Shown here: positions 19,312 to 28,623 of the stretch, piece after piece
Layout: every line of letters begins with the position of its first letter
Position numbering within the stretch: position 1 is the first letter of the stretch
Assembly (NCBI GenBank): GCA_964422855.1
Contig: CAYRCS010000011.1
Span: 1 to 31,746, forward strand
DNA length: 31,746 bases
Direction: 5' to 3'
Origin: CAZEYI01 sp964422855
Lineage (GTDB): Bacteria; Patescibacteriota; Gracilibacteria; Absconditabacterales; Absconditicoccaceae
Notes under the pieces: generated by a model
Database searches by the model: none
Told to the model about the DNA's origin: nothing
Seen by the model: the letters and a program-made list of their open reading frames with translations, nothing else
Program-made: the position numbers and the translations under genes

Positions 19312-19860
19312 ATGGATATGTCTGCCTATCAGAAAAAAATTGATGGACATTTAGCTTATCTCAACCAAGAATTTGGTGGTTTGCAATTGGGTAGAGCAAC
19401 ACCAGGATTGCTTGATAATGTTACTGTAGCTGCAAGTTATGGTTTTATGAAACTCAATCAACTTGGACACGTATCAGTATTGGATAGCCAAACACTCAAA
19501 GTAGAAGCATGGGATAAGGGTGAGATGAAAAATATAGAAAAGGCTATCTATGATGCAAATCTAGGATTGACTCCTCAAAATGAATGAGGATATGTAATTG
19601 TCAAAATTCCTGCATTGACTCAAGAAAGAAGACAGGAGATGGTAAAACATGTCAAAACTTTGGGAGAAGAAACTAAGTCACAGATAAGATCCACAAGACA
19701 GGACGCTATGAAAGAAAATAAGAAACTCTTGGAAAACAAGGCTATATCCGAAAATGAACATGGTAACAATGAATTGGATATCGATGCTATGACGAAGAAA
19801 GCCACTACTGCCATTGAAGAATTGGTAGAAACAAAATCAGCTGATGTTATGAAAGTATAA
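19312..19860 (+). CDS. frr: Ribosome recycling factor
   Basis: With EF-G, this factor splits the post-termination ribosome. The 182-aa length is normal. The family features are in order: LGRATPGLLDNV (the GRAxPxLLD segment), LNQLGHVSVLDSQTLKVEAWD, then NEGGYVIVKIPALTQERRQE, corresponding to the usual N(D/E)G...P.LTEERR. The C-terminal helix closes the protein. The TGA at 19585-19587 is the conserved Gly after Asn-Glu, a clean example of TGA = Gly. It is followed 30 bases later by yidC with no terminator between, so the two form an operon. Confidence 0.97.
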
Positions 19861-19890
19861 ACAAAAATATTTATCTATCTTTGTACACTT

Positions 19891-20661
19891 ATGAATCCAT
19901 TTGCGTTTCTCGTATCCGAAGTCTTGTATCGTCCATTGTATAATTTGATAGTAATTTTTTTGCAGGTTTTTGATGCAAACTTAGGTTTGGCTATTATCGC
20001 GTTGACGGTTGTTATTAGACTATTGTTGCTCAAGCCAAGTATGGCCGGCAATCAGATGCAGCAATCTATGTGAAGTATCCAGCCAAAAATGCAAGAGCTC
20101 CAAGAAAAATATAAAGACGATCCGAAAAAATTGTCTGAAGAAACCATGAAATTATTGAAGAAAGATGGAGCAGGTCCTTTGAAAGGTTGTCTTAGTATGC
20201 TGATACAAATACCCGTGTTTATCGGATTGTTTTTTGTGGTAAGGCATGTTGCTAATGATGCAGTCCCAGCAGAGTGGTTGTATAGCTTCTTTGGTAGTTT
20301 TGGTGCTAAATATCTTAGTCTCGATGGCATAAATGTATATTTCTTGGGTACAGATTTACTTGCTACCAAGAGCGTATGGATCACTATATGAGCTGCGATA
20401 TTTACCTTTTTGCAGATGAAACTTACCTTGTTGGTGAAGCCAGCTACACCTACTGTCCCAGGAGCTAGTGTTCCAGATATGAGCAAGATGATGTGATTTA
20501 TGAATGTGTTCCTCGTTGTCGTGATGGGATCGTTTGTATGGTCTACTGCTGGAGCTATAGGATTGTATATATTGACGACGTCATTGTTTAGTGTTGTACA
20601 ATATGCTATCCAATACAAGGTATTGCTTATTGCTAAATTTGAAGCTTTGTTTCAAAAATAA
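19891..20661 (+). CDS. yidC: YidC/Oxa1 family membrane protein insertase
   Basis: The protein inserts and folds inner-membrane proteins, with or without SecYEG. The 256-aa product is of the short form without the large periplasmic domain of proteobacterial YidC. It begins with an N-terminal membrane segment (LYNLIVIFLQVFDANLGLAI). The cytosolic coiled-coil loop reads IQPKMQELQEKYKDDPKKLS and the conserved segment GCLSMLIQIPVFIGLF precedes further membrane helices. Three TGA codons (20071, 20389, 20494) are read as Gly. The last residues are KFEALFQK, with no long basic tail. It is coupled to frr upstream. Confidence 0.95.
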
Positions 20662-20674
20662 TTCTCATATTTTG

Positions 20675-20730
20675 TTCTGGGTATAACGAAGGGTTTCGTT
20701 TACGAGCTAGGCTCTTCGCTATACTCAGAA
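20675..20730. repeat. Long imperfect hairpin downstream of yidC
   Basis: Arms 20675-20693 and 20712-20730 (19 bases each) pair with one A-C mismatch and two G-U pairs around an 18-base loop. No T run follows on either strand, so it is not a standard terminator. It could stabilise the frr-yidC mRNA 3' end or be a copy of an interspersed palindromic element. Confidence 0.6.
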
Positions 20731-20765
20731 TGAAAAACTATTTATATAATAAATGTATTGTGCGC

Positions 20766-22187
20766 ATGGCAAACACGGGTAAAATTATATCGATTAGATG
20801 AGTTGTCGTCGATATAATATTCGAAAAAAATCCACCAAAGATTTATGACGCAGTAGAAATTGAAGGTAAAAATGCTGCAGGTAAAAAGGTAATTGTAGAG
20901 GTATTGCAACAATTGGAAGATGGTGTTGTAAGAGGTATCGCCATGGAGTCTACTGATGGACTCAAGAGAGGAGATGCTGCAAAAAATACGGGCGATCCTA
21001 TCAAGGTTCCTGTAGGTCCTGGGGTATTGGGACATATGTTTAATGTCTTGGGTGAATTGATTGATGAAAGCGATGCTGTCATCAAAGCAGAAGATCACTG
21101 GCCTATTCATAGACCAGCTCCAGATTTTGTTGATCTTACAAATAAGGCAGAGATATTTGAAACAGGTATCAAAGTGATCGATCTTATCGCTCCTATGTTG
21201 AAGTGAGGTAAGGCTGGATTCTTCTGAGGTGCTGGAGTAGGTAAAACAGTACTTATGCAAGAAATGATCCACAATATCGGTAAGAAACACGGTTGAGTAT
21301 CAGTATTTGCTGGAGTAGGAGAAAGAACAAGAGAAGGTAATGATCTCTATCATGAAATGCTTGACTCAGGCGTTATGCCAAAGACTGCCATGGTGTTTGG
21401 ACAAATGAATGAGATGCCTGGCCCAAGAGCAAGAGTCGCGCTTACTGGACTTACTATGGCTGAATACTTCAGAGATGTAGAAAAGAAAGACGTACTTATG
21501 TTTGTTGATAATATATTTAGATTTACACAAGCTGGTGCTGAAATATCTGCACTTATGGGAAGAATTCCATCTGCGGTGGGTTATCAACCAACATTAGCTT
21601 CAGAGATGGGTGCCTTACAAGAAAGAATTACGTCTACTAAGAATGGTTCCATTACTTCAGTACAAGCAGTATATGTACCAGCAGATGATTTGACTGATCC
21701 AGCTCCTGCGACAACATTTGCACACTTGGATAGTACTATCGTATTGAACAGAGCGTTGGCTGCCAAGGGTATCTACCCAGCGGTTGATCCATTGGATAGT
21801 ACATCTTCAATCTTGCAAGAGCATGTTGTTGGGAAGAAGCACTATGATGTTGCTCAATGAGTTATTAGAGTATTGCAGAGATATAAGGAATTGATGGATA
21901 TCATTGCCATATTGGGTATGGATGAATTGTCGTTTGAAGATAAGCAGGTAGTGTATAGAGCTAGAAAAGTAGAAAAATTCTTGTCTCAACCTATGCACGT
22001 AGCTGAAGCGTTTAATGGTATTCCTGGAGTATATGTGACTCAAGCAGAAACTATTGAATGATTTGCTAAGATATTGGCTGGGGAATTGGATGATGTACCT
22101 GAAAGTTGCTTCTACAACAAGGGAAGTATCGATGATGTGTATGCTGCATTTGATGAAGTAAAAAAGAAAGAAGCAGTTGTTGCATAG
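20766..22187 (+). CDS. atpD: F-type ATP synthase subunit beta
   Basis: This is the catalytic subunit of F1. The 473-aa product has the usual length. The P-loop GGAGVGKT, the VFAGVGERTREGNDLYHEM stretch, the ALTGLTMAEYFRD segment, the DNIFRFTQAG Walker-B region and the DELSFEDK (DELSEED) segment are all present. Six TGA codons (20799, 21204, 21225, 21294, 21858, 22059) each fall on a glycine expected from the E. coli protein, including the P-loop's first Gly. A TATAAT at 20745-20750 may give a very short leader. A strong terminator follows immediately. No other atp gene is adjacent, in contrast to the usual atpA-G-D-C order. Confidence 0.97.
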
Positions 22188-22200
22188 ATAGAACATTAGA

Positions 22201-22232
22201 AATAAAAACGGCTCAATAGGGCCGTTTTTATT
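22201..22232 (+). terminator. Rho-independent terminator of atpD
   Basis: Perfect 12-bp arms (22201-22212 and 22221-22232) contain ACGGC/GCCGT and end in a run of five T. The A-rich left arm could make it bidirectional. Confidence 0.85.
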
Positions 22233-22233
22233 G

Positions 22234-22261
22234 TTGACTTTATTTGTTATTGTCTTAATAT
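22234..22261 (+). promoter_or_regulatory. Candidate promoter of the 121-aa gene
   Basis: TTGACT (22234-22239) and TAATAT (22256-22261) are 16 bases apart, directly after the atpD terminator. Confidence 0.55.
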
Positions 22262-22292
22262 ATGTCTATATGTTTATTTTCATATAACGTGT

Positions 22293-22658
22293 ATGCGTAC
22301 TTTCAATATTGGAGAGAAAATTGTAGAAATAGATGATACAAAAGAATATTTAGATTTTTATAGAGAAGAAGGAGAGCCTAAATTAGTATCTTTAGATATT
22401 GTAAAGTTACTTATGTCTTTGGAGTCTCAAGAAATGTCGACATCTGATATCAAGGCTGAACTTGATCATTTAAAAAGACGAGTGATAGAAGCTCCTAGGA
22501 AAAAATGGAAAAGAGATATGCGTAAAGAAGGATTTACTGTTATAACTACGGATGAACTTTTTGAAGCGGACGGAGGAGAAGAAATAATACAGAAACTCGA
22601 GAATACTTGAAAAATAGCTCAACAACTATTGGAAGTATTGTACGATGAGAAAGCCTAA
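22293..22658 (+). CDS. Hypothetical protein, 121 aa
   Basis: No family was recognised. The protein is small, soluble and highly charged. A beta-rich start (MRTFNIGEKIVEIDDTKEYL) is followed by helical segments such as SDIKAELDHLKRRVIEAPRK and a C-terminal helix ending LLEVLYDEKA. One TGA is read as Gly (22608-22610) and adds the last 16 residues. It has its own promoter and terminator, so it is a separate transcription unit. Confidence 0.75.
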
Positions 22659-22674
22659 ATATTTATAAATTCAC

Positions 22675-22702
22675 AAACCATCTCTTGTAGGTGGTTTTTT
22701 TT
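22675..22702 (+). terminator. Terminator of the 121-aa gene
   Basis: AAACCATC and GGTGGTTT pair (one G-U) around a 7-base loop and run into eight T. Confidence 0.75.
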
Positions 22703-22740
22703 GTAGAAGAAATTCTACAACAGTTTAATCTAGTTCGTCA

Positions 22741-22789
22741 TTGATATATCTGTTAAAATATACATAGTATGTAATGTTTTTATTACATA
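22741..22789 (+). promoter_or_regulatory. Candidate promoter and 5'-leader hairpin of the 56-aa gene
   Basis: TTGATA (22741-22746) and TAGTAT (22765-22770) are 18 bases apart. Overlapping the -10 box, TATGTAAT (22768-22775) and ATTACATA (22782-22789) form a perfect 8-bp inverted repeat, which may be an operator or a leader hairpin. Confidence 0.4.
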
Positions 22790-22799
22790 ATATATTGCT

Positions 22800-22970
22800 A
22801 TGGTAGAAAATCTTCAAGAAAAAGAAATTGACAATTCTTTGCGTCAGGAGTCATTCAAAACACAGGAAATTAAAGAAAAAATTGCTGCACGTTTTGCTCC
22901 TGTCCTCTGATCTAAAGAAGTAGATGAAACAAAAAATACGAGAAAGCCAAAAAGTGGTAAGTGAATTTAG
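22800..22970 (+). CDS. Small hypothetical protein, 56 aa
   Basis: No family was recognised. It is a Lys/Glu-rich, probably helical protein starting MVENLQEKEIDNSLRQE, with two TGA codons read as Gly (in VLGSKEV and near the C-terminus, KSGKGI). It lies just upstream of the amino-acid transporter operon on the same strand, with 30 bases to the livK start. It could be unrelated to that operon, which has its own TATAAT box. Confidence 0.5.
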
Positions 22971-22987
22971 TTATACTTTATTTATTA

Positions 22988-22993
22988 TATAAT
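22988..22993 (+). promoter_or_regulatory. -10 box of the liv-type operon
   Basis: TATAAT lies 7 bases before the ATG at 23001, so transcription would begin at or next to the start codon (leaderless mRNA). No good -35 was seen. Confidence 0.4.
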
Positions 22994-23000
22994 GCTTATT

Positions 23001-24134
23001 ATGAAAAAAATTATGTTGGGTGTCTTTGGTGTGAGTTTATTGGCTTTGGTTGGTTGTGGAGTAAGTACTCCAAATGCGAAAGGGCCGCAGACAGTTAAGA
23101 TCTGAGTGATCGCTCCTTTGTCCGAATGAGCTGCTACCTATGGGCAGGACGCTATCAATGCATACCAAGAAATTGTAGCCAAAAACAATGATGACAAGTA
23201 TACGTTTGAATTGATTATAGAAGATGGGAAGTGTTCGGGTAAGGATGCCGTATCAGCTGCTCAAAAACTTATCAATGTTGATAAGGTACAAGTGATCGTA
23301 GGAGGAATATGTTCATCAGAAACTATCCCAGCTGCAGCTATTGCTGATCAAAATAAAGTGGTTATGATATCTCCTACATCAAGTTCTCCAGATATCTCTG
23401 GTATCAGTCCGTATGTCTTTAGATACTGGAATGATCTGGATACATCTAAGGTACTTATCTCTACTGTGGATAAGATTGGATTGGATTCTATTACACTCAT
23501 ATATGCCAACAATGAATACGCTGTAGCTTATGCTAATGCTATCAAAGCTCAGTATAAAGGCACTATTGTCCAAGAGATAAAGTTTGATGATGATGAAAAA
23601 GACTTCTCTCTTATTGCTAAGAAAGTTGCTTCTACAAAAGCCGAGGCAGAAGGAATTGTCTTTATTCCTATTGGTGATGTCAGTGCTATAGCTATGCTTA
23701 GAGCATTGGATTCTGAAGGATTGTTGGATCACTATAGAGGTAAATTAGTATGAGGAGAAACTATGTCTATGAATACTGTTTCTGAAAACTTGGGTGCTCG
23801 TATCGATGGAGCGATAAGCGTTACTCTTCCTGAAGCAAAAGATTTGGGAGCAGGTGCGCAGACATTTATCGATATGTTTGCTGCAAAATATACTATTAGC
23901 AGTAGTCCGGTCTTTGTTGTTATTGAAGCTGATGCTATGCAATTGGCTATCAATGCTATCAAAAAAGTGGGCAATAATGCTGAAAAAATAAGAGCATATG
24001 TGGATTGATTTAGTTCTGCGAAACCTATAGCTGGACTTTTGGGCAAATACTATTTCAACGAGACTAACGATGGACAAGGATTGCACTTTGCAGTAAAGAC
24101 CTTTGCTGGTGGCAAACTTGTTGATTTCAAATAA
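23001..24134 (+). CDS. livK: Branched-chain-amino-acid-type ABC transporter substrate-binding lipoprotein
   Basis: This is a periplasmic-binding-protein type I (Leu/Ile/Val-binding family) product, 377 aa. The lipoprotein signal MKKIMLGVFGVSLLALVGC fixes the anchor Cys at residue 19. Family segments include VKIGVIAPLSEGAATYGQDA, the DGKCSGKDAVSAAQKLI region, VGGICSSETIPAAAIADQNK (binding cleft) and MISPTSSSPDIS. Several TGA codons fall on conserved Gly, for example in KIGVIAPLSEG. ATG 22992 is in frame upstream, but 23001 gives the standard signal and suits the TATAAT position. It is followed by the permease genes. The ligand may be an amino acid, peptide or amide; specificity is not readable. 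Confidence 0.9.
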
Positions 24135-24143
24135 TTATATAGT

Positions 24144-24962
24144 ATGGATCTATCGTATATATTTTTTAATGCACTTGTGTATGGCACGGTAGCTAGTTGT
24201 ATGGCTAGCTTCTTTGCCTATGCAAAGTTTTTGCATTTGGGTTTGTGATCGTACATGATAGGCGCTGGATTTGCGGTATATCTGTTTGCTCAGGGACGCA
24301 TAGTAGAAGCATTTCTTCTTTTGCTGTCACTGTTGGTGAGTTATATACTATTCTATACGCTTACATTGAGTCATTTCCCCCATGAAAAACAAAGAGACCT
24401 GGTAACGCTAATTACATCACTTATGCTTGGTGTTATTATAGCCAACGTTATCCAATTCTTTTTCGGTAGTGGAGCAATATTTTTGTCTGCTTGGCATGTG
24501 TCTGCCTGGTATTTGGGAGGAATATTCGTCTTGGTGTCACTATCTGTCTACTATATCTTTGAAAAGAGTTGCTATAGTATGATTTTTAAAGGATTGTTTG
24601 AGAAATATGCCACTATGCAGAGCCTGGGATTACCCATATCTACATATATGCATGTATTGTATATATTCCGATTTGTTGGCTTTATCGGCATAGCAATCTT
24701 ATTGCTTCATACAAGTGGTTTGAAGGCAGTAGATGGTATGTTCTATTTGCTTAAATGATTGGCGATTGTCATCGTGGTGTGAATTGCACATAAGCAATAT
24801 ATTTTTGTATGAGCACTTTTGTACGTATTGGCTGAATATTTTTTGTTTTTGTACTTATGATTGCCTATAGCATACAAAGAATCCATGATCATGATCGTCA
24901 TATTGATCGTCTTGCTCATCAAGCCTCAGTGACTTTTTAGTATCCGTACCAGAAGTATATAA
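24144..24962 (+). CDS. livH: ABC transporter permease, LivH type
   Basis: Polytopic membrane protein of 272 aa with about eight hydrophobic helices. The segment FLHLGLGSYMIGAGFAVYLF matches the LivH feature in which the permease starts with a helix and an F..L..G.....GA motif. The frame crosses many TGA (Gly) codons, such as in LGLGSYM and LLKGLAIV. It starts 9 bases after livK. The stop overlaps the next ATG as TAATG. With livM it forms the membrane channel. Confidence 0.8.
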
Positions 24963-25837
24963 TGTCTTGGCAGTTTTTGATTCATATCATCATATCGTCA
25001 TGTATTTTTGCTCTGATGGCTAGCGGGTTTAGGTTTTTTGTTAAACTCAAAGGGACTATAGATTTTTCATACTTGGGCCTGATTATATTTGGTACATATG
25101 CTACGGTATTGTTACACCTGCATTTGGGTCGAGGAATGTTTTTGTCTATGTGTGTTGCTTTTGTGTTGTCTCTATTCTTTACTGTCTTTATACTCTTTTT
25201 ATCAGCGAGATTGCAGGATATATACTTTGCTGCCGGTACTTTGGCATTCTACTTACTTATAAATCAATTGAGTTATAACCTGGATAATGTTACTGGTGGT
25301 TCTTTGGGTTTGTCGGGTATAGATAGAGTAGTCTTTGCTACTTGGAGCATAGGCTCTTTGGAAGGTTATTTTTTGCTTATGATTGTCGTAGTTCTCTGCG
25401 TTATGGTACTATTATTTGTCTTTGCTCGCAGTTATTTGTATACGATGCTCCAGGCATGGGGAGAGAATATATTGATTGTTCGTAGCCTAGGTATTCGTAT
25501 CTATTATATAAAGCTTGTCTTGATCGTATTGACGACATTTCTGGCTGTGCTTGGCGGAGGATTGTATGCGTTTTATTATCAATTTATTGATCCAGGAGCA
25601 TTTTGGATTGGTTTGGTAGTTCTATTATTGGCGATAGTCTTCTTGTCTTATAATATGTCGTATATTGGTCTCTTTGGCATGTCGTTTGTGCTTACATTGG
25701 TCTATGAATATTTGAGATTTTTTAAGATTTTTGATGCTGGATCTATAGGATATGTTAGAGAGGCGCTGTTCGCTTTGTTTGTGATGGTTGCTGCTCGAGA
25801 GGTGTTTCGTCGTGGATTGTTTTATAGAAATCAATAA
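24962..25837 (+). CDS. livM: ABC transporter permease, LivM type
   Basis: Polytopic membrane protein of 291 aa. It contains LINQLSYNLDNVTGGSLGLS, which matches the TGGxxGL loop of LivM/LivH permeases, and AWGENILIVRSLGIRIYYIK, the cytoplasmic EAA-like loop (A..N...A...GI......K) that docks on the ATPase. It has about eight membrane segments. The start codon overlaps the livH stop, so translation is coupled. No TGA codons occur in this gene, in contrast to its neighbour. Confidence 0.85.
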   Translation: MSWQFLIHIIISSCIFALMASGFRFFVKLKGTIDFSYLGLIIFGTYATVLLHLHLGRGMFLSMCVAFVLSLFFTVFILFLSARLQDIYFAAGTLAFYLLINQLSYNLDNVTGGSLGLSGIDRVVFATWSIGSLEGYFLLMIVVVLCVMVLLFVFARSYLYTMLQAWGENILIVRSLGIRIYYIKLVLIVLTTFLAVLGGGLYAFYYQFIDPGAFWIGLVVLLLAIVFLSYNMSYIGLFGMSFVLTLVYEYLRFFKIFDAGSIGYVREALFALFVMVAAREVFRRGLFYRNQ

Positions 25838-25856
25838 TTTATCTTTGTATTATACT

Positions 25857-26591
25857 ATGCTTAGTGTTCATCATTTGTATTGGTCTGCTGGCCCTACGGC
25901 TATATTGAAAGGAGTGGATCTGGAAGTACAGCCCGGTCAAGCTATAGGTTTAGTTGGACCAAATGGTTGTGGCAAATCGTCTCTGCTGAATACAATCAAT
26001 GGTTTTAATAAAAACCAACAAGGAAGTATTTTGCTTGATGGTAAGGACATATCATTGCTATCTGTAGAAGATAGAGCTAGGCTTGGTATTGGGAGAGTTT
26101 TTCAACAGTTTGGGATATGCAAATCGTTAACCTTGTTTGAAAATTTGGCATTAGCCTTCGTCAATAAGATATCGTGGTATCGTAAGCTTTTGCCTTTATC
26201 TACTTTGCCTAAGAATTACTGTGATCATATTGATGAGGTGTTGCGTGAATTGGATCTTTATGACAAAAGAAATGAACGTGCAGGTAATTTGTCTGGAGGG
26301 CAGATGAGATTGCTGGAGATCGCCAGATTGTACCTCCAAGATACATCTGTGTATTTGCTAGACGAACCCACAGCCGGCGTTTCTCCTAAGCTCAAAGCTA
26401 AGGTTGTTGCTTTGTTGCAAAAGATTGTAGCTCAAGGCAAAACCGTTCTTATCGTCGAACATGATTTCAATTTCTTGGCGTCGTTTGTGGATACTTTTTG
26501 TGTGATGGATGATGGGAAAATAATCGTCAGTGGCGATTATGATACCGTCAAAGCGAGTGACAAGGTGAGAGAACTTTATTTTGGACACTAG
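25857..26591 (+). CDS. livG: ABC transporter ATP-binding protein, LivG type
   Basis: The 244-aa ATPase has Walker A (GLVGPNGCGKSS), a Q-loop in GRVFQQFGI, the ABC signature LSGGQMRLLEIA, Walker B (VYLLDEPTAGVSP) and the switch His in LIVEHD. The GIGRVFQ segment, the VSP after the D-loop and the ending VRELYFG place it in the LivG/LivF group, nearer LivG. ATG 25857 was chosen, since the earlier in-frame start would overlap livM by 50 bases. It is the only ATPase of the operon. Its stop overlaps the convergent aminotransferase by 4 bases. Confidence 0.85.
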   Translation: MLSVHHLYWSAGPTAILKGVDLEVQPGQAIGLVGPNGCGKSSLLNTINGFNKNQQGSILLDGKDISLLSVEDRARLGIGRVFQQFGICKSLTLFENLALAFVNKISWYRKLLPLSTLPKNYCDHIDEVLRELDLYDKRNERAGNLSGGQMRLLEIARLYLQDTSVYLLDEPTAGVSPKLKAKVVALLQKIVAQGKTVLIVEHDFNFLASFVDTFCVMDDGKIIVSGDYDTVKASDKVRELYFGH

Positions 26592-27739
26592 GCTTGGTGG
26601 ATTTTTTCTATAATTTTTTGTAATCCTTTTTTGACTGTGTCTATATCGGTCGCATAGCATATTCTGATGTATCATTCCAGTCAGAAGTAGACACCTGGGA
26701 TAGCTACTACTTTTTGGTTTTCGAGTAGTTCATCACAAAATTGGATAGAATTACTTGTAGGTATTCTGATGAGGAAATAGAGTGCTCCGTTGGGTTTTAT
26801 ATACGATATATTTGCTTCATTTAGTGTATCGATTACCTGTTTTCTGTTATCTGCAATTCGTGTATGGAGCTCTTGTATAGCCTCATCATATCATTGTTCA
26901 AATAATTCTACCAGAGCGTATTGTTCTATAGAACTCGTATTTCACATCATATTACTGAGTATTTTTTGTGCAGCATTTGTGACTTCTATAGAGGCTACCA
27001 CAAATCCAATTCTCCATCAAGGAATGGCAATGTTTTTGCTAAATCCGTCGATTATGATGATATGGTTTCTTTGTTGCTCATTGGCTATATGACTTATGCT
27101 TGGGTACTGGATATCAAAAGTGAAATCTTTGTATATTTCGTCTGATATGATGTATAGATCATGTTTTTCAGCTAATTGTATAATAGCTTGTAATTCATCT
27201 ATGTTGTAGACAATGCCACTCGGGTTGTTTGGAGAGGTGATAATAATAGCTTTGGTTTTTGGTGATATCTTCTGTTCAATCGCGTCTATATCGAGACGAC
27301 AGTTTTCTGTTGCAGGAATTATAATAGGAGTCCCTCCTACAATCTTTATTTGTTCTGTATATGAAGGCCATAATGGTGCTTGTATGATGACTTCATCTCC
27401 AGAATTTAGAATAGTTGTGAGTGCTAGAAATACGCCGCTTTTTGCTCAACTTGTTATAAGAATTTGTTCAGGAGCAAACGAAACTCCATGTTGTTGTGTC
27501 AGCTTATTGGCTATATGCTTTCTTAGCTCAGTTAGTCCGGCTGTCGCTATATATTTGCCCGTATTTTTTTTGTCCAAGGATTTGATCAGGCCTTGGGTAA
27601 GCGCTGTAGGCGGTTCATGATCTAGGTAACCAACCCCCAGATCTATAATTTTTTCTCCTTGTTGACTTAGTAGACGCGCTTTGGCGCCTATTGCCATGGT
27701 TGGGCTGTCTTGGATATCTTGGGCTATTTTTGAAATCAT
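26588..27739 (-). CDS. PLP-dependent class I/II aminotransferase
   Basis: The 383-aa length is normal for aspartate-aminotransferase-fold type I enzymes. An N-terminal segment IDLGVGYLDHEPP leads to the phosphate-binding loop near SGAKSGVFLALTTIL. Then come APLWPSYTEQI, the SPNNPSG motif that binds cofactor and substrate, SDEIYKDF with the Asp that contacts the pyridine nitrogen, and the Schiff-base Lys235 in DGFSKNIAIPGWRIGF. The Arg that binds the substrate carboxylate is in GYIRICYA near the end. TGA supplies the Gly before Trp in the PGWRIG motif. The likely role is amino-acid transamination (aspartate or aromatic); specificity is unresolved. It is convergent with livG, so the pairing with an amino-acid importer may be by chance. 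Confidence 0.9.
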
Positions 27740-27752
27740 TTTCGTTTTACAA

Positions 27753-28622
27753 TTAAATGTTGTTATCTAAGAGCTCGTGAATTTTTGCTAAATGTCTATC
27801 ATCGACATGGGTATATATTTGTGTTGTTGTAATCGAAGCATGTCCTAGTAGGGTCTGTACAGCTCTTATGTCTGCTCATTTTTTGAGTAAGGTAGTAGCA
27901 AATGAGTGACGTAGAGTATGTGGACTTACTTTTTTCTTAATCCCTGCAGCTAGTGCATATTTTTTTACTAATTCTTCTATAGCATTTCTACTTAATTTGT
28001 TGCCAAGACTGTTTCCTGATAGACTTACAAATAAATAATCTCCATCGTCAGTCCTTAGCTTAAGATATTTGATAAGTTTGTCTTTGGCCTGGTTGGTCAT
28101 AAATACAGATCTGAGTTTGGATCATTTACCCACAACTGAGAATTGTTTGGAGTCACTTCTTATCTGTATCCTCGTTAGGTGTGTGAGTTCTGATACTCTG
28201 AGTCAGGTTCAATATAGAAATCGTAAAATTGCTTCGTCTCTGGCTATAGCCAGAGGATTTTTCAGCATTTTGTTTGGCATATCCAATATTTTTTCTATAT
28301 CTTCTTCTCCGAGATGAGCAACTTCTCTGGGAGGTATTTTGGCTAATTCGAGCTTCTCAGGACTGATTACATTATATTCATTTTTTATCAAAAACTTCAG
28401 AAATGCTCTGATAGCTACGATGTGATAATTGATTGTTTTTTTGCCCAATCCTTGTTGGGTAAGTCGCATTCTAAAATCTAATATTTCCATAGATTTGAGT
28501 TTGTGGACATTGATATCTCAAACATATCATATGAGTCTATTGAGTCGGAGACTATAATTTTCTATGGTCTTGGGACTTGTGTTTTTTTCGTATTCACAGT
28601 AGAAGAGAAATTTTTCTACTAA
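27753..28622 (-). CDS. Xer-type tyrosine recombinase
   Basis: The protein joins and cleaves DNA strands at a specific site and is probably the chromosome-dimer resolvase. An N-terminal SAM-like domain (LVEKFLFYCEYEKNTSPKTI) is followed by the catalytic domain with a complete active site: Arg in TGLRVSEL, Lys in GKGSKLR, HxxR in SPHTLRHSFATTLLKKG, His in LLGHAS and Tyr in QIYTHV. TGA codons supply conserved glycines in YGTGLR and KKGADI. About 289 residues is the usual XerC/D size. The start is unclear. The first in-frame ATG (28490) would remove about 44 residues of the SAM-like domain, yet no ATG, GTG or TTG precedes it where homologues start. The coordinate 28622 marks where homology begins. 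Confidence 0.85.
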
Positions 28623-28623
28623 A

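Noticed and set aside
21204..21227. UGA as Trp (code 4) or selenocysteine
   Set aside because: The P-loop and KGGK positions demand glycine, and UGA is far too frequent and spread over too many proteins for selenocysteine; no SECIS-like context is needed.
20052..21290. Minus-strand reading frames of 180-188 codons over yidC and atpD
   Set aside because: They lie antisense to well-conserved genes and their translations are low-quality, shadow-like sequence.
20766..22187. atpD, xer, comF and others as pseudogenes with internal stops
   Set aside because: Only TGA interrupts them, always in frame and at conserved Gly positions; TAA and TAG are absent inside the genes. This is recoding, not decay.
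27753..28622. Phage or integrative-element integrase
   Set aside because: No attachment-site repeats, phage genes or tRNA target are next to it, and size and motifs fit a housekeeping Xer protein.
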